DNA of 64,000 nucleotides from VRUE01 sp963837735 (lineage in GTDB: Bacteria; Actinomycetota; Thermoleophilia; Solirubrobacterales; 70-9): the NCBI GenBank assembly GCA_963837735.1, contig CAWIOM010000016.1, positions 124,001 to 188,000 on the forward strand. Direction: 5' to 3'. The position numbers and the translations under genes are program-made. Numbering within the stretch: the stretch's first letter is position 1; the number at the start of each line of letters is the position of its first letter. Shown here one piece after another: positions 53,853 through 61,485 of this stretch. The notes below the pieces were generated by a model. That model worked only from the letters and a program-made list of their open reading frames with translations, was not told the DNA's origin and did no database searches.

Positions 53853-55414
53853 CGGTGGATCAGCAGCTTGCCGTGCCGGTGAACCGGGCGCCCGCCCGGC
53901 GGCGCGATCCATACGTCGAGCCTGCTCTTCAGCTTGCGATGACGGCGCAGTAGCTTGCGGCCGGGCTTCGTCAGGCGGGCGACGACGAGCCGCTTGCCCC
54001 CGGCGCGCTTGACCAGGGCCCGGGCGAGGACTCGCTTACCCTTCCTCACCACCGCGCGCACGCGGCCGCAGCGAGCCGAGCAGGCGACGCGTGCGACCGT
54101 CAGCTTCCCGTGGCGCAGCCGTGCTTGCCGGAACAGCTTGGCGTGCGCGCCGACCTTCGCCGGCGGCGCGGCCGACGGCGTCGGGACCGACCCACCCGCA
54201 GCCGCGGTAGCCGCGCCGCAGTTCGAGTTGCCGCCGGTGCCGGGAGTCGCGCCGCCCGCGTCGGGCTGGAGCGTCAACCGAAGCCGGTCGATTTCCTTCG
54301 AGCCCTCTTTGACGATCGGGATCGTCACGTTGCCGGAGGCGCCGTCGCTGTAGGGGTTGCCGTACATTTCGGCGTATTCGTCGATCACGGCGGCGTACTG
54401 CTCGCAGGTCGGGAAGGGAGAGAGCGACCCGCGGGCGTGGCCGAAGGCGGGCTGGTTGAAGCCCACGTCGCAGTACGAGTAGGGGCCGCTGGTCATGCGG
54501 TTGAAGGGGGCGCAGAAGTCGAGCGCGTCGTTGCCGTAGACACCGTCCCAGTAGCCGGCCATGAAGCCGACTAGGACGTCGTGGCGGATCTGCCCTTCGA
54601 GGTTGTTGGGCGTGCCTTTGCCGCTGTAGACATTTTCGATCAGTTCGCCGCCGGGCATCGTGAACGTCGGCGGAGCGGTCCCGGCGTCCGGCCCTTCGGC
54701 GCTGCCGCTCAGGGTGATCGAGCCGTCGGCGGCGAAGGTGCCGGAGTAGCTGGAGTAGGTGTGCAGGTTCGGGGGGGCGTTGAAGGTGCTGTGCAGGTGG
54801 ATCGTCTTGCCCGCCAGCGAGCGCACGTAATCGCCGAGATCGGGATACGCGGCGGACTCGATCGGCGAGAGCACGCGGATGATTTCCCCGCCGCTGCGGA
54901 TCGTCGATTCCGGCCCGCCCGGGATCCCCTGCAGGGCGGAGAAGATCGTGTCGGAGTTGGCGGAGGCGAGTTCGGACACGTGTTCGCCGCCGTCGAAGGT
55001 GTCGAGCCGCATGCCGATCGCGAACTGTTCGAGCGCGGTCAGGTTGGCCACGTCGCCGTCGGCAGGGGTCAGGGTCATCTCGATCCAGTCGAACCGCGTC
55101 GACGAGTGGAAGTCGATCGGTTCGGTCGCCCCCTGCGGACCGTAGGCGACCAGGACGCGGCCCGAGATCAGCTTTTGGACATCCAGCATCAGGGTCGAGC
55201 CCGGGGCGGAGCCGAGTTCGATCGGTGTGTTGCTGGAATGTCCGGTCACGTCGTAGTTCCCCGGGTTGGCCGTGTACGGCGTGATCCAGGCTTGCTTGCC
55301 GCTGTCGTTGACGACTTCGAGCTGCAGCGCCGGCGCAGCGCTCGGCAGGGCGAGCAGGGCGAGGATGGCGGTGAGCAGCAGCGGGCGGAGCAGCGGCAGC
55401 GGGCGGGATCGCAT
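53849..55414 (-). CDS. Secreted GH64-like beta-1,3-glucanase with basic C-terminal extension
   Basis: About 521 residues from ATG 55414, which starts a signal peptide (RPLPLLRPLLLTAILALLALPSAAPA). The N-terminal 370 residues match the GH64/thaumatin-like fold: LQLEVVNDSGKQAWITPYT, STRFDWIEMTLTPAD, ALEQFAIGMRLDTF, YDVTGHSSN and FPTCEQYAAVIDEYAEMYGNPYSDG. GH64 laminaripentaose-producing enzymes cleave beta-1,3-glucan. The exact catalytic acids cannot be confirmed by eye. A Gly/Pro linker follows and then a Lys/Arg-rich stalk (about 400-520) with ARVACSARCGRVRAVVRKGKRVLA, seen in other secreted proteins of this lineage. It may attack fungal walls or store glucan. ATG start matches the lipid-free signal peptide. 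Confidence 0.75.
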   Translation of the reverse strand: MRSRPLPLLRPLLLTAILALLALPSAAPALQLEVVNDSGKQAWITPYTANPGNYDVTGHSSNTPIELGSAPGSTLMLDVQKLISGRVLVAYGPQGATEPIDFHSSTRFDWIEMTLTPADGDVANLTALEQFAIGMRLDTFDGGEHVSELASANSDTIFSALQGIPGGPESTIRSGGEIIRVLSPIESAAYPDLGDYVRSLAGKTIHLHSTFNAPPNLHTYSSYSGTFAADGSITLSGSAEGPDAGTAPPTFTMPGGELIENVYSGKGTPNNLEGQIRHDVLVGFMAGYWDGVYGNDALDFCAPFNRMTSGPYSYCDVGFNQPAFGHARGSLSPFPTCEQYAAVIDEYAEMYGNPYSDGASGNVTIPIVKEGSKEIDRLRLTLQPDAGGATPGTGGNSNCGAATAAAGGSVPTPSAAPPAKVGAHAKLFRQARLRHGKLTVARVACSARCGRVRAVVRKGKRVLARALVKRAGGKRLVVARLTKPGRKLLRRHRKLKSRLDVWIAPPGGRPVHRHGKLLIHR

Positions 55415-55557
55415 GCAGGACCAATCGACAGCCCGGCTCCGCTCCTTGAGCAACGGGGCCCAGCCCGCCGCGCCAGGAGAAATTCCGGACCAGATCCCAC
55501 TCCCGCCCAAGATCAGGCAAGATCACGGAACCCCTGGATCTGCCCGGAATCTCGAAT

Positions 55558-55605
55558 GCGCCCGACGAGAATCGAACTCGCGACCTTCGGCTTGAAAGAC
55601 CGACG
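55558..55605 (-). pseudogene. tRNA 3'-half fragment (anticodon arm to acceptor end)
   Basis: On the minus strand this gives an anticodon stem-loop TCGGT-CTTTCAA-GCCGA, a variable loop, a T-arm GCGAG-TTCGATT-CTCGT and a 3' acceptor strand CGGGCGC with A. The loop would read TTC (Glu). No matching 5' acceptor GCGCCCG or D-arm lies upstream; the preceding bases are unrelated. A tRNA 3' half left this way is typical of one end of an integrated element (att site). Confidence 0.55.
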
Positions 55606-55735
55606 GCCAGCCGCATCAGGACGGGGCTTGCGCGTTTTTTGAGACGGAGATGAGACGGACGCGCAATTCGGCGATGATCATCCTGCTGGCAGCCGAGCCT
55701 CAGCCCCGGGGCTCGTGTCTCATCCCACGCATGCG

Positions 55736-55767
55736 CCTACGACATTTCGTGTCGTAAATGTCGTAGG
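55736..55767. repeat. Perfect 12-bp palindrome
   Basis: CCTACGACATTT (55736-55747) and AAATGTCGTAGG (55756-55767) around an 8-base spacer, 22 bases beyond the end of the 46-codon ORF on the minus strand. It may be a terminator for that ORF or an operator; no T-tract follows. Confidence 0.55.
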
Positions 55768-55789
55768 GAAAGAGAGGGGGGTCAACCTC

Positions 55790-55930
55790 TCATTCCGAAT
55801 CAGGGGTCTCCGGCAACAGCATGAGCGCTGCCTCAATCTCCGCATAGCGATTGTCGAAGGTCCTTTTGGTCATCAGCTCGCGTAATGCGCCATGGATGTC
55901 GGGTTCGCTCGCGTTCAGGATGTCGATCAT
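55790..55930 (-). CDS. Hypothetical small protein (46 residues)
   Basis: An ATG-started ORF reading MIDILNASEPDIHGALRELM and on to LLPETPDSE. It looks like an alpha-helical, acidic small protein by composition and has a palindrome just downstream. The reading frame is open further upstream without a clear start, so it could be the end of a longer, decayed gene. No family recognised. Confidence 0.35.
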   Translation of the reverse strand: MIDILNASEPDIHGALRELMTKRTFDNRYAEIEAALMLLPETPDSE

Positions 55931-56028
55931 GTCGTCCAGAAATCGGTGTGCGGCGATCGGTGCGGAGCTCCCCGGGCGCCAGGAGAACGGGAAAGGTCTC
56001 CTCTGTGGCGCCCGGGGGCCCTGCGGCC

Positions 56029-56380
56029 TCAGCAGGTGGAGGCGATCGACAGAAGTAGACCGCTCCCCTGCCTCGGAGTACTGGCTTGGCGCCTCCCGGA
56101 TAGGGAGTTCCGGGGGCTCCGGTGTGCTGGCCGGCCCTCGCCCAAGAGAGAGATCAAGAGCGAGGGGTAGCCTTCTCCCCCGACGTAGGTCGTGGGGAAG
56201 CCTTGGTAGATCGGAATCGAGGTCAACTCAAGCTCAGCCCTTTGGCGTGCAGGCGCGGACGATCTCGCCTCCAAGCTTTTCGTTATTGGTGAAGACCGCT
56301 TCGGCGTCCGCCGATAGGAAAGCACAAAACGGACTCAACGGCAAGTTGCCTTTTCTGAAGATAAATAGCACTGCCTGAAC
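56029..56380 (-). pseudogene. Weak candidate gene fragment, frameshifted
   Basis: Two minus-strand frames join by removing one G near 56238: FLSADAEAVFTNNEKLGGEIVRACTPK, then AELELTSIPIYQGFPTTYVGG. Both pieces look protein-like and are less G+C-biased than neighbours. A GTG near 56390 could start it. No family is recognised; it may be a remnant of a transferred gene. Confidence 0.3.
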
Positions 56381-56606
56381 CGGCGCCGAGTTCACCTTTC
56401 CTTCAGAAAGGTATCTACTATCCGCTAGGACGGTTTGCAGGCGCAGGATACGGTGGGGTGGCGAGTGATTGCCGGCGGCGCGGGAGGTTTGGTGGAGCGG
56501 CGAGCAGGCGAGCGCCGGTCTTGGTGACGAGGAGGTCCTACAATGAGCGCGGGCCGGAAGGGAAACCGACCCGAAGTAGGAGGCGCTCGGGCGAGAGAGA
56601 GGGCGA

Positions 56607-57965
56607 ATGCCGTTGAGCGAAGCTGAGAAAGTGGCGGATGCGGCGGTCCGCACCCCGTGGGGAGATGCCTCGGAGCTGAGGCAGCGACGGCTCCATCCGG
56701 GCGCCGGCACGCCGCCCGAGGAGGTTACGCGCAGCCAGCGCGAGCGCCTCTACGGTGCGATCGTCGCGCTCAGCTCTGAGCAGGGCTTTGAGGCGACGAC
56801 GGTCGCCGACGTACTGACGCTGAGCGGCGTCTCGCGCAGCGCCTTCTATGAGCACTTCGCCAACAAGGCCGAGTGCCTGACCGAGGCGGCGAGCGAGCTG
56901 ATCGAATCGGCGCTCGGGGCGTTGGGGCCAGCGGAGGAAGACGGCGATCGGCCCGCGGCGCAGTCGGCCTTCGAGGCGTTCTTCGCACTCCTGGCCTCCC
57001 AGCCGGCGGCGGCACGGGTCTGCTTCGTCGACCTGCACGCGGCGGGAGAGGCGGGCGAGGCGATCGGCGAGCGCGGCGAGCAGGCCCTGGCCTCGAGGGT
57101 CGAAGCGCTGGGCGGATGGCCGGGCGATCAAGAGATCGACCCCGAGCTGGTGCGGGCGTTGGTTGCCGGGCTGTGCAAGCTGATCCACACTCGCCTCACC
57201 CGCGAAGAGGCGGCTGAGCTGGAGGGCCTGGCGCCCGAGCTCTGGCAATGGCTGGCGAGCGTCGCGCCGCCGCCCGGGCCGCTGGCGGTGCCGCGGCGGG
57301 CGCGGGCGAGCGCCGGGGGAGCCTTTGCGGGCTACACGCCGAGCGAACGGATCGCGCGGGCGGTGGCGGAGGTGATCGCCGAAAATGGCTATGGGGCGAT
57401 GAGCACCGATGACATCGCGGCCCGCGCGGCGATCTCGCTGAGCACCTTCTATGAGCACTTCGCCGACAAAAGCGACGCGGTCCTGGGGGCGCTGGAGATG
57501 AGCGGCGCCCAGGTGGTGGCGCTGGCGGTGCCGGCGGCGCGGCGGGCCGGCGATTGGCAGCAGGGCGTGCGGGCGCTCTATGAGGCGATCTGCGCCTACT
57601 TCGCCGCCGAGCCGGCGATGGCCGAGCTGGCGCTGGTCGGCGTCTACGGCGCCGGCGCGGCGGCGCTCGAGCGGCGCGACCGGGTTATCGATTCGCTGGC
57701 GGCAATGCTGGCGCCGGGCTTCGAGGAGAACCCGTCCGCGCCGGCCGTGAGCGCCGAGGCGATCGCGGCGACGGTCTACGCATTGATGCGCGAGCAGGTG
57801 CGGCGCTTGGGACCGGAGAGCCTCGGCGCCGTGGTGCCGCTCGCCACCTACATCACCCTGGTCTCCTTCGTCGGGCCCGAGCGGGCACTGGCGGTCGCCA
57901 ACGGCGAGCGCGGCGCCAAACACCTAGTCTCGAAGGCTGGCCCGCGTCGGGCGCGAAGACGGTGA
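56607..57965 (+). CDS. Double TetR-family regulator (two TetR domains in one chain)
   Basis: A 452-residue protein with two complete TetR units. The first HTH (SQRERLYGAIVALSSEQGFEATTVADVLTLSGVSRSAFYEHFANK, about residues 42-86) is followed by a ligand domain of about 130 residues. The second HTH (SERIARAVAEVIAENGYGAMSTDDIAARAAISLSTFYEHFADK, about 247-290) has its own ligand domain. Both carry the TFYEHF-type recognition helix. The ATG at 56607 is in frame. However, a much better ribosome-binding site (GAGGAGG) precedes ATG 56543, and that frame joins here if one base near 56627 is removed, so the true N-terminus may be longer. Two covalently linked TetR domains could act as a built-in dimer. 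Target and ligand unknown. Confidence 0.85.
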   Translation: MPLSEAEKVADAAVRTPWGDASELRQRRLHPGAGTPPEEVTRSQRERLYGAIVALSSEQGFEATTVADVLTLSGVSRSAFYEHFANKAECLTEAASELIESALGALGPAEEDGDRPAAQSAFEAFFALLASQPAAARVCFVDLHAAGEAGEAIGERGEQALASRVEALGGWPGDQEIDPELVRALVAGLCKLIHTRLTREEAAELEGLAPELWQWLASVAPPPGPLAVPRRARASAGGAFAGYTPSERIARAVAEVIAENGYGAMSTDDIAARAAISLSTFYEHFADKSDAVLGALEMSGAQVVALAVPAARRAGDWQQGVRALYEAICAYFAAEPAMAELALVGVYGAGAAALERRDRVIDSLAAMLAPGFEENPSAPAVSAEAIAATVYALMREQVRRLGPESLGAVVPLATYITLVSFVGPERALAVANGERGAKHLVSKAGPRRARRR

Positions 57966-57978
57966 GGATCAGGATGCG

Positions 57979-58370
57979 ATGCGTCAACGGGCGAAGACGC
58001 GAACGACCGTTACCCTCAACCAGGATGTGATCTGCGCCGTCAAGCGCCGTCAAGATCAGAGCGGCACGCAGCGGTAGGCGCAACTCCGAGATGATCGAGG
58101 ACAGCCCGCGTCGCGACCTCGGTCTTGGGGCCCTCGAGGAGGCCTGGGCGGGTCAAGTCGGCACCAGAGGCCGAGGCAATGGAGCTCGCCGAGGCTGATC
58201 TGCACGCGATGCGCAGGGAGAGGCGGGCGGTTCTGACCCCCAATCGACGACTATGTGATCGCCGTCCCCCAGGCCAATGACGCCACCCTTGTCTGCGCTG
58301 ACAGGCACCTGCTCGGCCTCACGGACGAGGCCCGGATCTACTCAGCGGCCGACTTCCTGGCCGCCCTCGG
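57979..58370 (+). pseudogene. Decayed RHH-PIN (VapBC-like) toxin-antitoxin locus
   Basis: From ATG 57979 the sequence starts as a ribbon-helix-helix antitoxin (TRTTVTLNQDVICAVKRRQD) and then shifts frame (SGRRNSEMIEDSPRRDLG, then SAPEAEAMELAEADLHAMRRERRA), broken by at least two indels. Only the last 40 codons of a PIN-domain toxin remain downstream (DDYVIAVPQANDATLVCADRHLLGL and YSAADFLAALGR); the start and middle of the toxin gene are gone. This gap of 420 bp between the TetR genes holds nothing else. The toxin cannot be active. Confidence 0.55.
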
Positions 58371-58385
58371 CAGATATCCCGGTCC

Positions 58386-59015
58386 TTATTGGTGCGGCGA
58401 GAGGTCGGGCGGCGGCAGGATGCGGAGCTCCTCCTCGGCGGCCTCGGCGCCGAGGTATGGGAAAACCGCCGCGTACATCAGCTCGGGGATCTCCTCCTCC
58501 CCCAGTCCCAGTTCGCCTTCGGCGACGGCCTCCTGGATGCGGGCGAAGACGACGCCGCCGACGCCGATCGCGGTGGCGAGGCCAGGCCCTTCCTCGCCGC
58601 CGGCCTCCGAGGACCCCTCGTTGAGCAGGTTGACGAGGCGGTTGAAAGTTTCGAGGAAGACCTCCTGGGCGCGCTTGCCGGCGTACTGCACCTCGACCGC
58701 TGCGAGCCGGGCGACGCGCTCGTCGGCGCGCAGATAGCGGAGCAGCGCATAGGCGGTGGCGCGCATGCGATCGCGCCAGCCGCTCTCCTCGGCGACGGCC
58801 TCGGTGGCGCGGACAAAGAACTCGTCGTATATCTCGCCGAGCACGGCGGTAAAACAGCCGTCGAGATCCGGGTAGTGGCCTTTGAAGGTCGCCTCGTCCA
58901 TGCCTGCGCGCTCGAGCAGGTGCTTGAGCTTGAGCTTCTTGTAGCCGCGCTCCGCGCAGAGGTCGAGTAGCGCCTCACGGAGGCGGCGCGCCTCTTGTGT
59001 GGTCCCATCGCTCAT
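58386..59015 (-). CDS. TetR-family transcriptional regulator
   Basis: A 209-residue TetR protein from ATG 59015. The HTH is AERGYKKLKLKHLLERAGMDEATFKGHYPDLDGCF (about residues 17-52); the rest is a helical ligand domain (AVAEGELGLGEEEIPELMYAAVFPYLG). It diverges only in position from the operon to its right, lying 22 bp past the end of the DUF2600 gene, so it is the last gene of that strand block. It may control the MMPL/DUF2600 operon or act on distant genes. Confidence 0.88.
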   Translation of the reverse strand: MSDGTTQEARRLREALLDLCAERGYKKLKLKHLLERAGMDEATFKGHYPDLDGCFTAVLGEIYDEFFVRATEAVAEESGWRDRMRATAYALLRYLRADERVARLAAVEVQYAGKRAQEVFLETFNRLVNLLNEGSSEAGGEEGPGLATAIGVGGVVFARIQEAVAEGELGLGEEEIPELMYAAVFPYLGAEAAEEELRILPPPDLSPHQ

Positions 59016-59036
59016 CGTCCTCGGTAACTATGTATC

Positions 59037-60200
59037 TCACAAGCGGGCACGCGAGCGTCGCGCGGTAAGCAGCGCGCGTGTGCCACGCCCGCGACGGCGC
59101 AAGAGGTGGACAGCCAGCGAAGGTTTGGCGAGGGGACCGAGGGCGGCGTAGACGGCGAGCGAGATCGGCTCGCGGCCCGGTCGCCAGGCGTCCTCATGGA
59201 TCAAGTAAAGAGCCCCCATGGCGGCGAGAATCGCCTCGTGCAAGTCCCCGTCGGGAAGCGCCGAGACGCGTTCGCGGGCACCGGAGGCGATCGCGGAGAG
59301 CCGTTCGGTCGCGTGCTCCTGAGAGGAGTAGCGGCGCAGGTGGCTGGCGTCCTCGGGATCGTCGTCGAGGTCGACGAGGGAGTCGAGCAGGGCGTTCAGG
59401 CCGCTGGCCCAGGGGAAGTAGGCGGACTCGACCCTGCGGGCTTCGTCCTCGGTGGCGCCTGGTGTGGCGGCGATCGCAAGCAGGGCGCCGACACAGAGTG
59501 AGGAGGCAGCGGCGGCGGCGATCAGCTCCCACCACTCGAAGACGGGCTCGAGCTCCGAATCAGAGACGGTACGCGCAGCCCAATCGTCGAGCTGGTCGCG
59601 TACCGGTATGAAGCGCAGGGCATGGTTCAGCGCCTGCGATTCGCGACAGAGTCGCGCTTGGCGCAGAAGCGGACCGCGAGCAGCCTCGTAGGAGGGCAGC
59701 TCGCCGAGGGGCGCACGGCAGCTCTCTATCAGTTTGTTGAGGTAGCCACCATCGGCGCGAGCCGGGGCGTGCGCGTAGTAGTCGACGGGCTCGGCGGCTG
59801 GATCGAGGGCGACTTCGAACGCGCGGTGCAGAGCGAGGCCGTTGGCGAGGGGATCGTCGGAGGGACGCTCAGAGACGCCGTCGAGGTAGTCGAGCATCAG
59901 CTGGTAGGCGACGAGGCTGCGGGCGACCTCGCGGCGCTGATCGGCGGGCGCGAGGACGGCGAGGGCGGCGAGACCCTCGGAGTTGGAGCCCTTTTCGTGG
60001 TGAGAGGCGAGCGCGTCGGCGCGCAGCAGCGGGTCGGGGATCGCCTCGGCGCAGGCGAGCAGACGGCGCTGGGTGGAGCGGGCGGCGGGGAAGACGCCGA
60101 ACCAGTAGCGGCGCGCGGCGGCCGCGAAGAGCCGCACCGAGCCGAGGCGGACTGTGCGCTCGCGGCGAGACACCAACACGGCCTCAGCCTCAGGACTCAC
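59037..60200 (-). CDS. DUF2600 (YtpB-type tetraprenyl-beta-curcumene synthase-like) protein
   Basis: A 387-residue protein from GTG 60200, overlapping the previous stop (GTGA). It has the YtpB-type prenyltransferase/terpene synthase motifs: an Asp-rich MLDYLDGVSERP (about residues 100-111; YtpB has a DYLD motif), and LLDSLVDLDDDPED near residue 285, which fits the second metal-binding region. Other helices are typical (FIPVRDQLDDWAARTV, FEWWELIAAAAASSL). In Bacillus YtpB makes tetraprenyl-beta-curcumene from C35 diphosphate. Here the product is unknown. It is last in an operon with MMPL and two secreted proteins, which suggests a terpenoid lipid for export. Confidence 0.75.
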   Translation of the reverse strand: MSPEAEAVLVSRRERTVRLGSVRLFAAAARRYWFGVFPAARSTQRRLLACAEAIPDPLLRADALASHHEKGSNSEGLAALAVLAPADQRREVARSLVAYQLMLDYLDGVSERPSDDPLANGLALHRAFEVALDPAAEPVDYYAHAPARADGGYLNKLIESCRAPLGELPSYEAARGPLLRQARLCRESQALNHALRFIPVRDQLDDWAARTVSDSELEPVFEWWELIAAAAASSLCVGALLAIAATPGATEDEARRVESAYFPWASGLNALLDSLVDLDDDPEDASHLRRYSSQEHATERLSAIASGARERVSALPDGDLHEAILAAMGALYLIHEDAWRPGREPISLAVYAALGPLAKPSLAVHLLRRRGRGTRALLTARRSRARL

Positions 60201-61000
60201 GGGGAACTCTCGAGCACGCGACAGGCGCGCAGGATCGAGATGTTCAAGGCCGGCCGCGGCGAGAAGTAGAAGGTGGCGCGGGCGATCGGAACCGAGAGGA
60301 TGCTGAAGCGGGGCGGCAGCGGGCAGCGGGCGCTGAGGTAGCTGCGCTCCTCGCCGGCGGCCCGGTAGCGGCGCCCAAGGGTGATCCGGAAGGAGCGCAG
60401 GCGCGGCCAGCGGCCGAGGGCGCGGCGGACGGGCGAGCGCATCAGCACCCCGTAGGGGCCGTCGTGGAGGCGTTGCAGGTAGAAGGGGAGGACGAAGGCG
60501 ACTGGTGGGTAGGCGGCGTAGGCGTGCACCCAAACCGCGGGTCGCCCGTGGGCGAGGCCGTTGAAGGCGAGCAGCCGGGCGCGGGTGCGCACGGGGTCGG
60601 CGGGGTTGAGGGGGACTTCGGTGGCGATCTCGCCGCGACCGACGAGGGCGGCGCCGCAGCGGGCGAGGGCCTGGCGCCGGGTCGCATTGCGCAGTCGCGA
60701 GCGCGGGCAAAGGGGCAGGCCGGTCGTGTCGAGGCCGCCGCGGGCGCCGAAGGCGAGCTCGATCCGGTCGAGTCGGGGGGGCGAGGCGCCGTCGGCGCCG
60801 AGGACCCTGCCGTTGAGGGACAGGGAGATCGGTGCCAGACGGTGACGGGGAAGGTGTCGGGGGGAGATTCTGCCGCTGAAGTGGGCGACGACGCCGGCGC
60901 GGCCGCTCTGCTCGGCGCCGGCGGGCCCGACCGCGAGATAGGCGAGCGCGAGCAGGGCGAGAGCCGCGCCGGCGGCCAGCCTGGGGGCGGAGACCCGCAT
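60197..61000 (-). CDS. Secreted family-A protein, copy 3 (no known function)
   Basis: A 267-residue exported protein from ATG 61000, overlapping the previous stop (TGATG). Signal peptide RLAAGAALALLALAYLAVGPAGA. The family motifs appear in order: SPRHLPRHRLAPISLSLNGRVLG, GLDTTGLPLC, ALARCGAALVGRGE, LLAFNGLAHGRPAVWVHAYAAY, LQRLHDGPYGVLMRSPVRRALG and SYLSARCPLPPRF with a last Cys in LRACRVLESSP. It is the most diverged of the three copies. Placed between a small secreted protein and a terpene synthase, it may handle or bind a lipid outside the membrane. Function unknown. Confidence 0.72.
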   Translation of the reverse strand: MRVSAPRLAAGAALALLALAYLAVGPAGAEQSGRAGVVAHFSGRISPRHLPRHRLAPISLSLNGRVLGADGASPPRLDRIELAFGARGGLDTTGLPLCPRSRLRNATRRQALARCGAALVGRGEIATEVPLNPADPVRTRARLLAFNGLAHGRPAVWVHAYAAYPPVAFVLPFYLQRLHDGPYGVLMRSPVRRALGRWPRLRSFRITLGRRYRAAGEERSYLSARCPLPPRFSILSVPIARATFYFSPRPALNISILRACRVLESSP

Positions 61001-61485
61001 CACTGGAACCTCGAGGGCTTGAAGTCGCAGTAGTTGAAGCCAAAGGAGACGACGACGTTGTTGGCCTTGTTTCCCTCGTGGATGAACCGCGCCGAGACGC
61101 GCTGGAAGCGGGCGATGTCTTCGGCGCGCAGGGCGGCGGCGGTCCGCCCCAGGTAAACCGTCTCGCGATGCAAGGCGACGAACCAGCGGGCGAGGGTGGT
61201 GCGGTCTGCCCCGGGTCTGGGAACCGGGGAGATCGAGCTGACCGTTCGGGCGAAGATCCGCTTCGCCCTGGCGAACTTGGTCGCCGCGAGGCGGAGGCGT
61301 TCGGAGCGGACGTCGGAGCGGAAGCCGCGGACAGCGCGCTTGGTGGCATCGGAGCCGGGCTTGCAGATCGTCTCCAGCCGGCTCACGTACTCCGGGCGGG
61401 TCGGGGCTTCGGCTGCCGCACCCGAGGCTGTGGCGAGGCCGCACCCGAGGAGGAGCGCCGCGAGGGCGGTGCGAGCGAGGCGCAT
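61000..61485 (-). CDS. Small secreted protein of unknown function
   Basis: A 161-residue protein from ATG 61485, overlapping the MMPL stop (TGATG). Signal peptide RTALAALLLGCGLATASGAAA. The mature part is helical and basic (SDATKRAVRGFRSDVRSERLRLAATKFARAKRIF), with two Cys (ETICKPGSD and FGFNYCDFKPSRFQ) that could pair. No family is recognised. Coupled to both neighbours, so co-produced with MMPL and family-A proteins; it may be a periplasmic adaptor. Confidence 0.75.
   Translation of the reverse strand: MRLARTALAALLLGCGLATASGAAAEAPTRPEYVSRLETICKPGSDATKRAVRGFRSDVRSERLRLAATKFARAKRIFARTVSSISPVPRPGADRTTLARWFVALHRETVYLGRTAAALRAEDIARFQRVSARFIHEGNKANNVVVSFGFNYCDFKPSRFQ

Larger units (their letters stand above)
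55415..56606. other. Gene-poor stretch with a tRNA fragment and weak small ORFs
   Basis: Between the GH64-like and TetR genes no full-length gene is evident. The stretch holds a tRNA 3' fragment (55558-55605), a 12-bp perfect palindrome (55736-55767), a 46-codon ORF (55790-55930) and a candidate broken ORF (56029-56380). Base use is visibly less G+C-biased than in the flanks. This fits an insertion boundary or accessory patch. Confidence 0.5.

Noticed and set aside
55530..55640. Complete tRNA gene
   Set aside because: Only the 3' half folds; no D-arm or matching 5' acceptor strand exists upstream.
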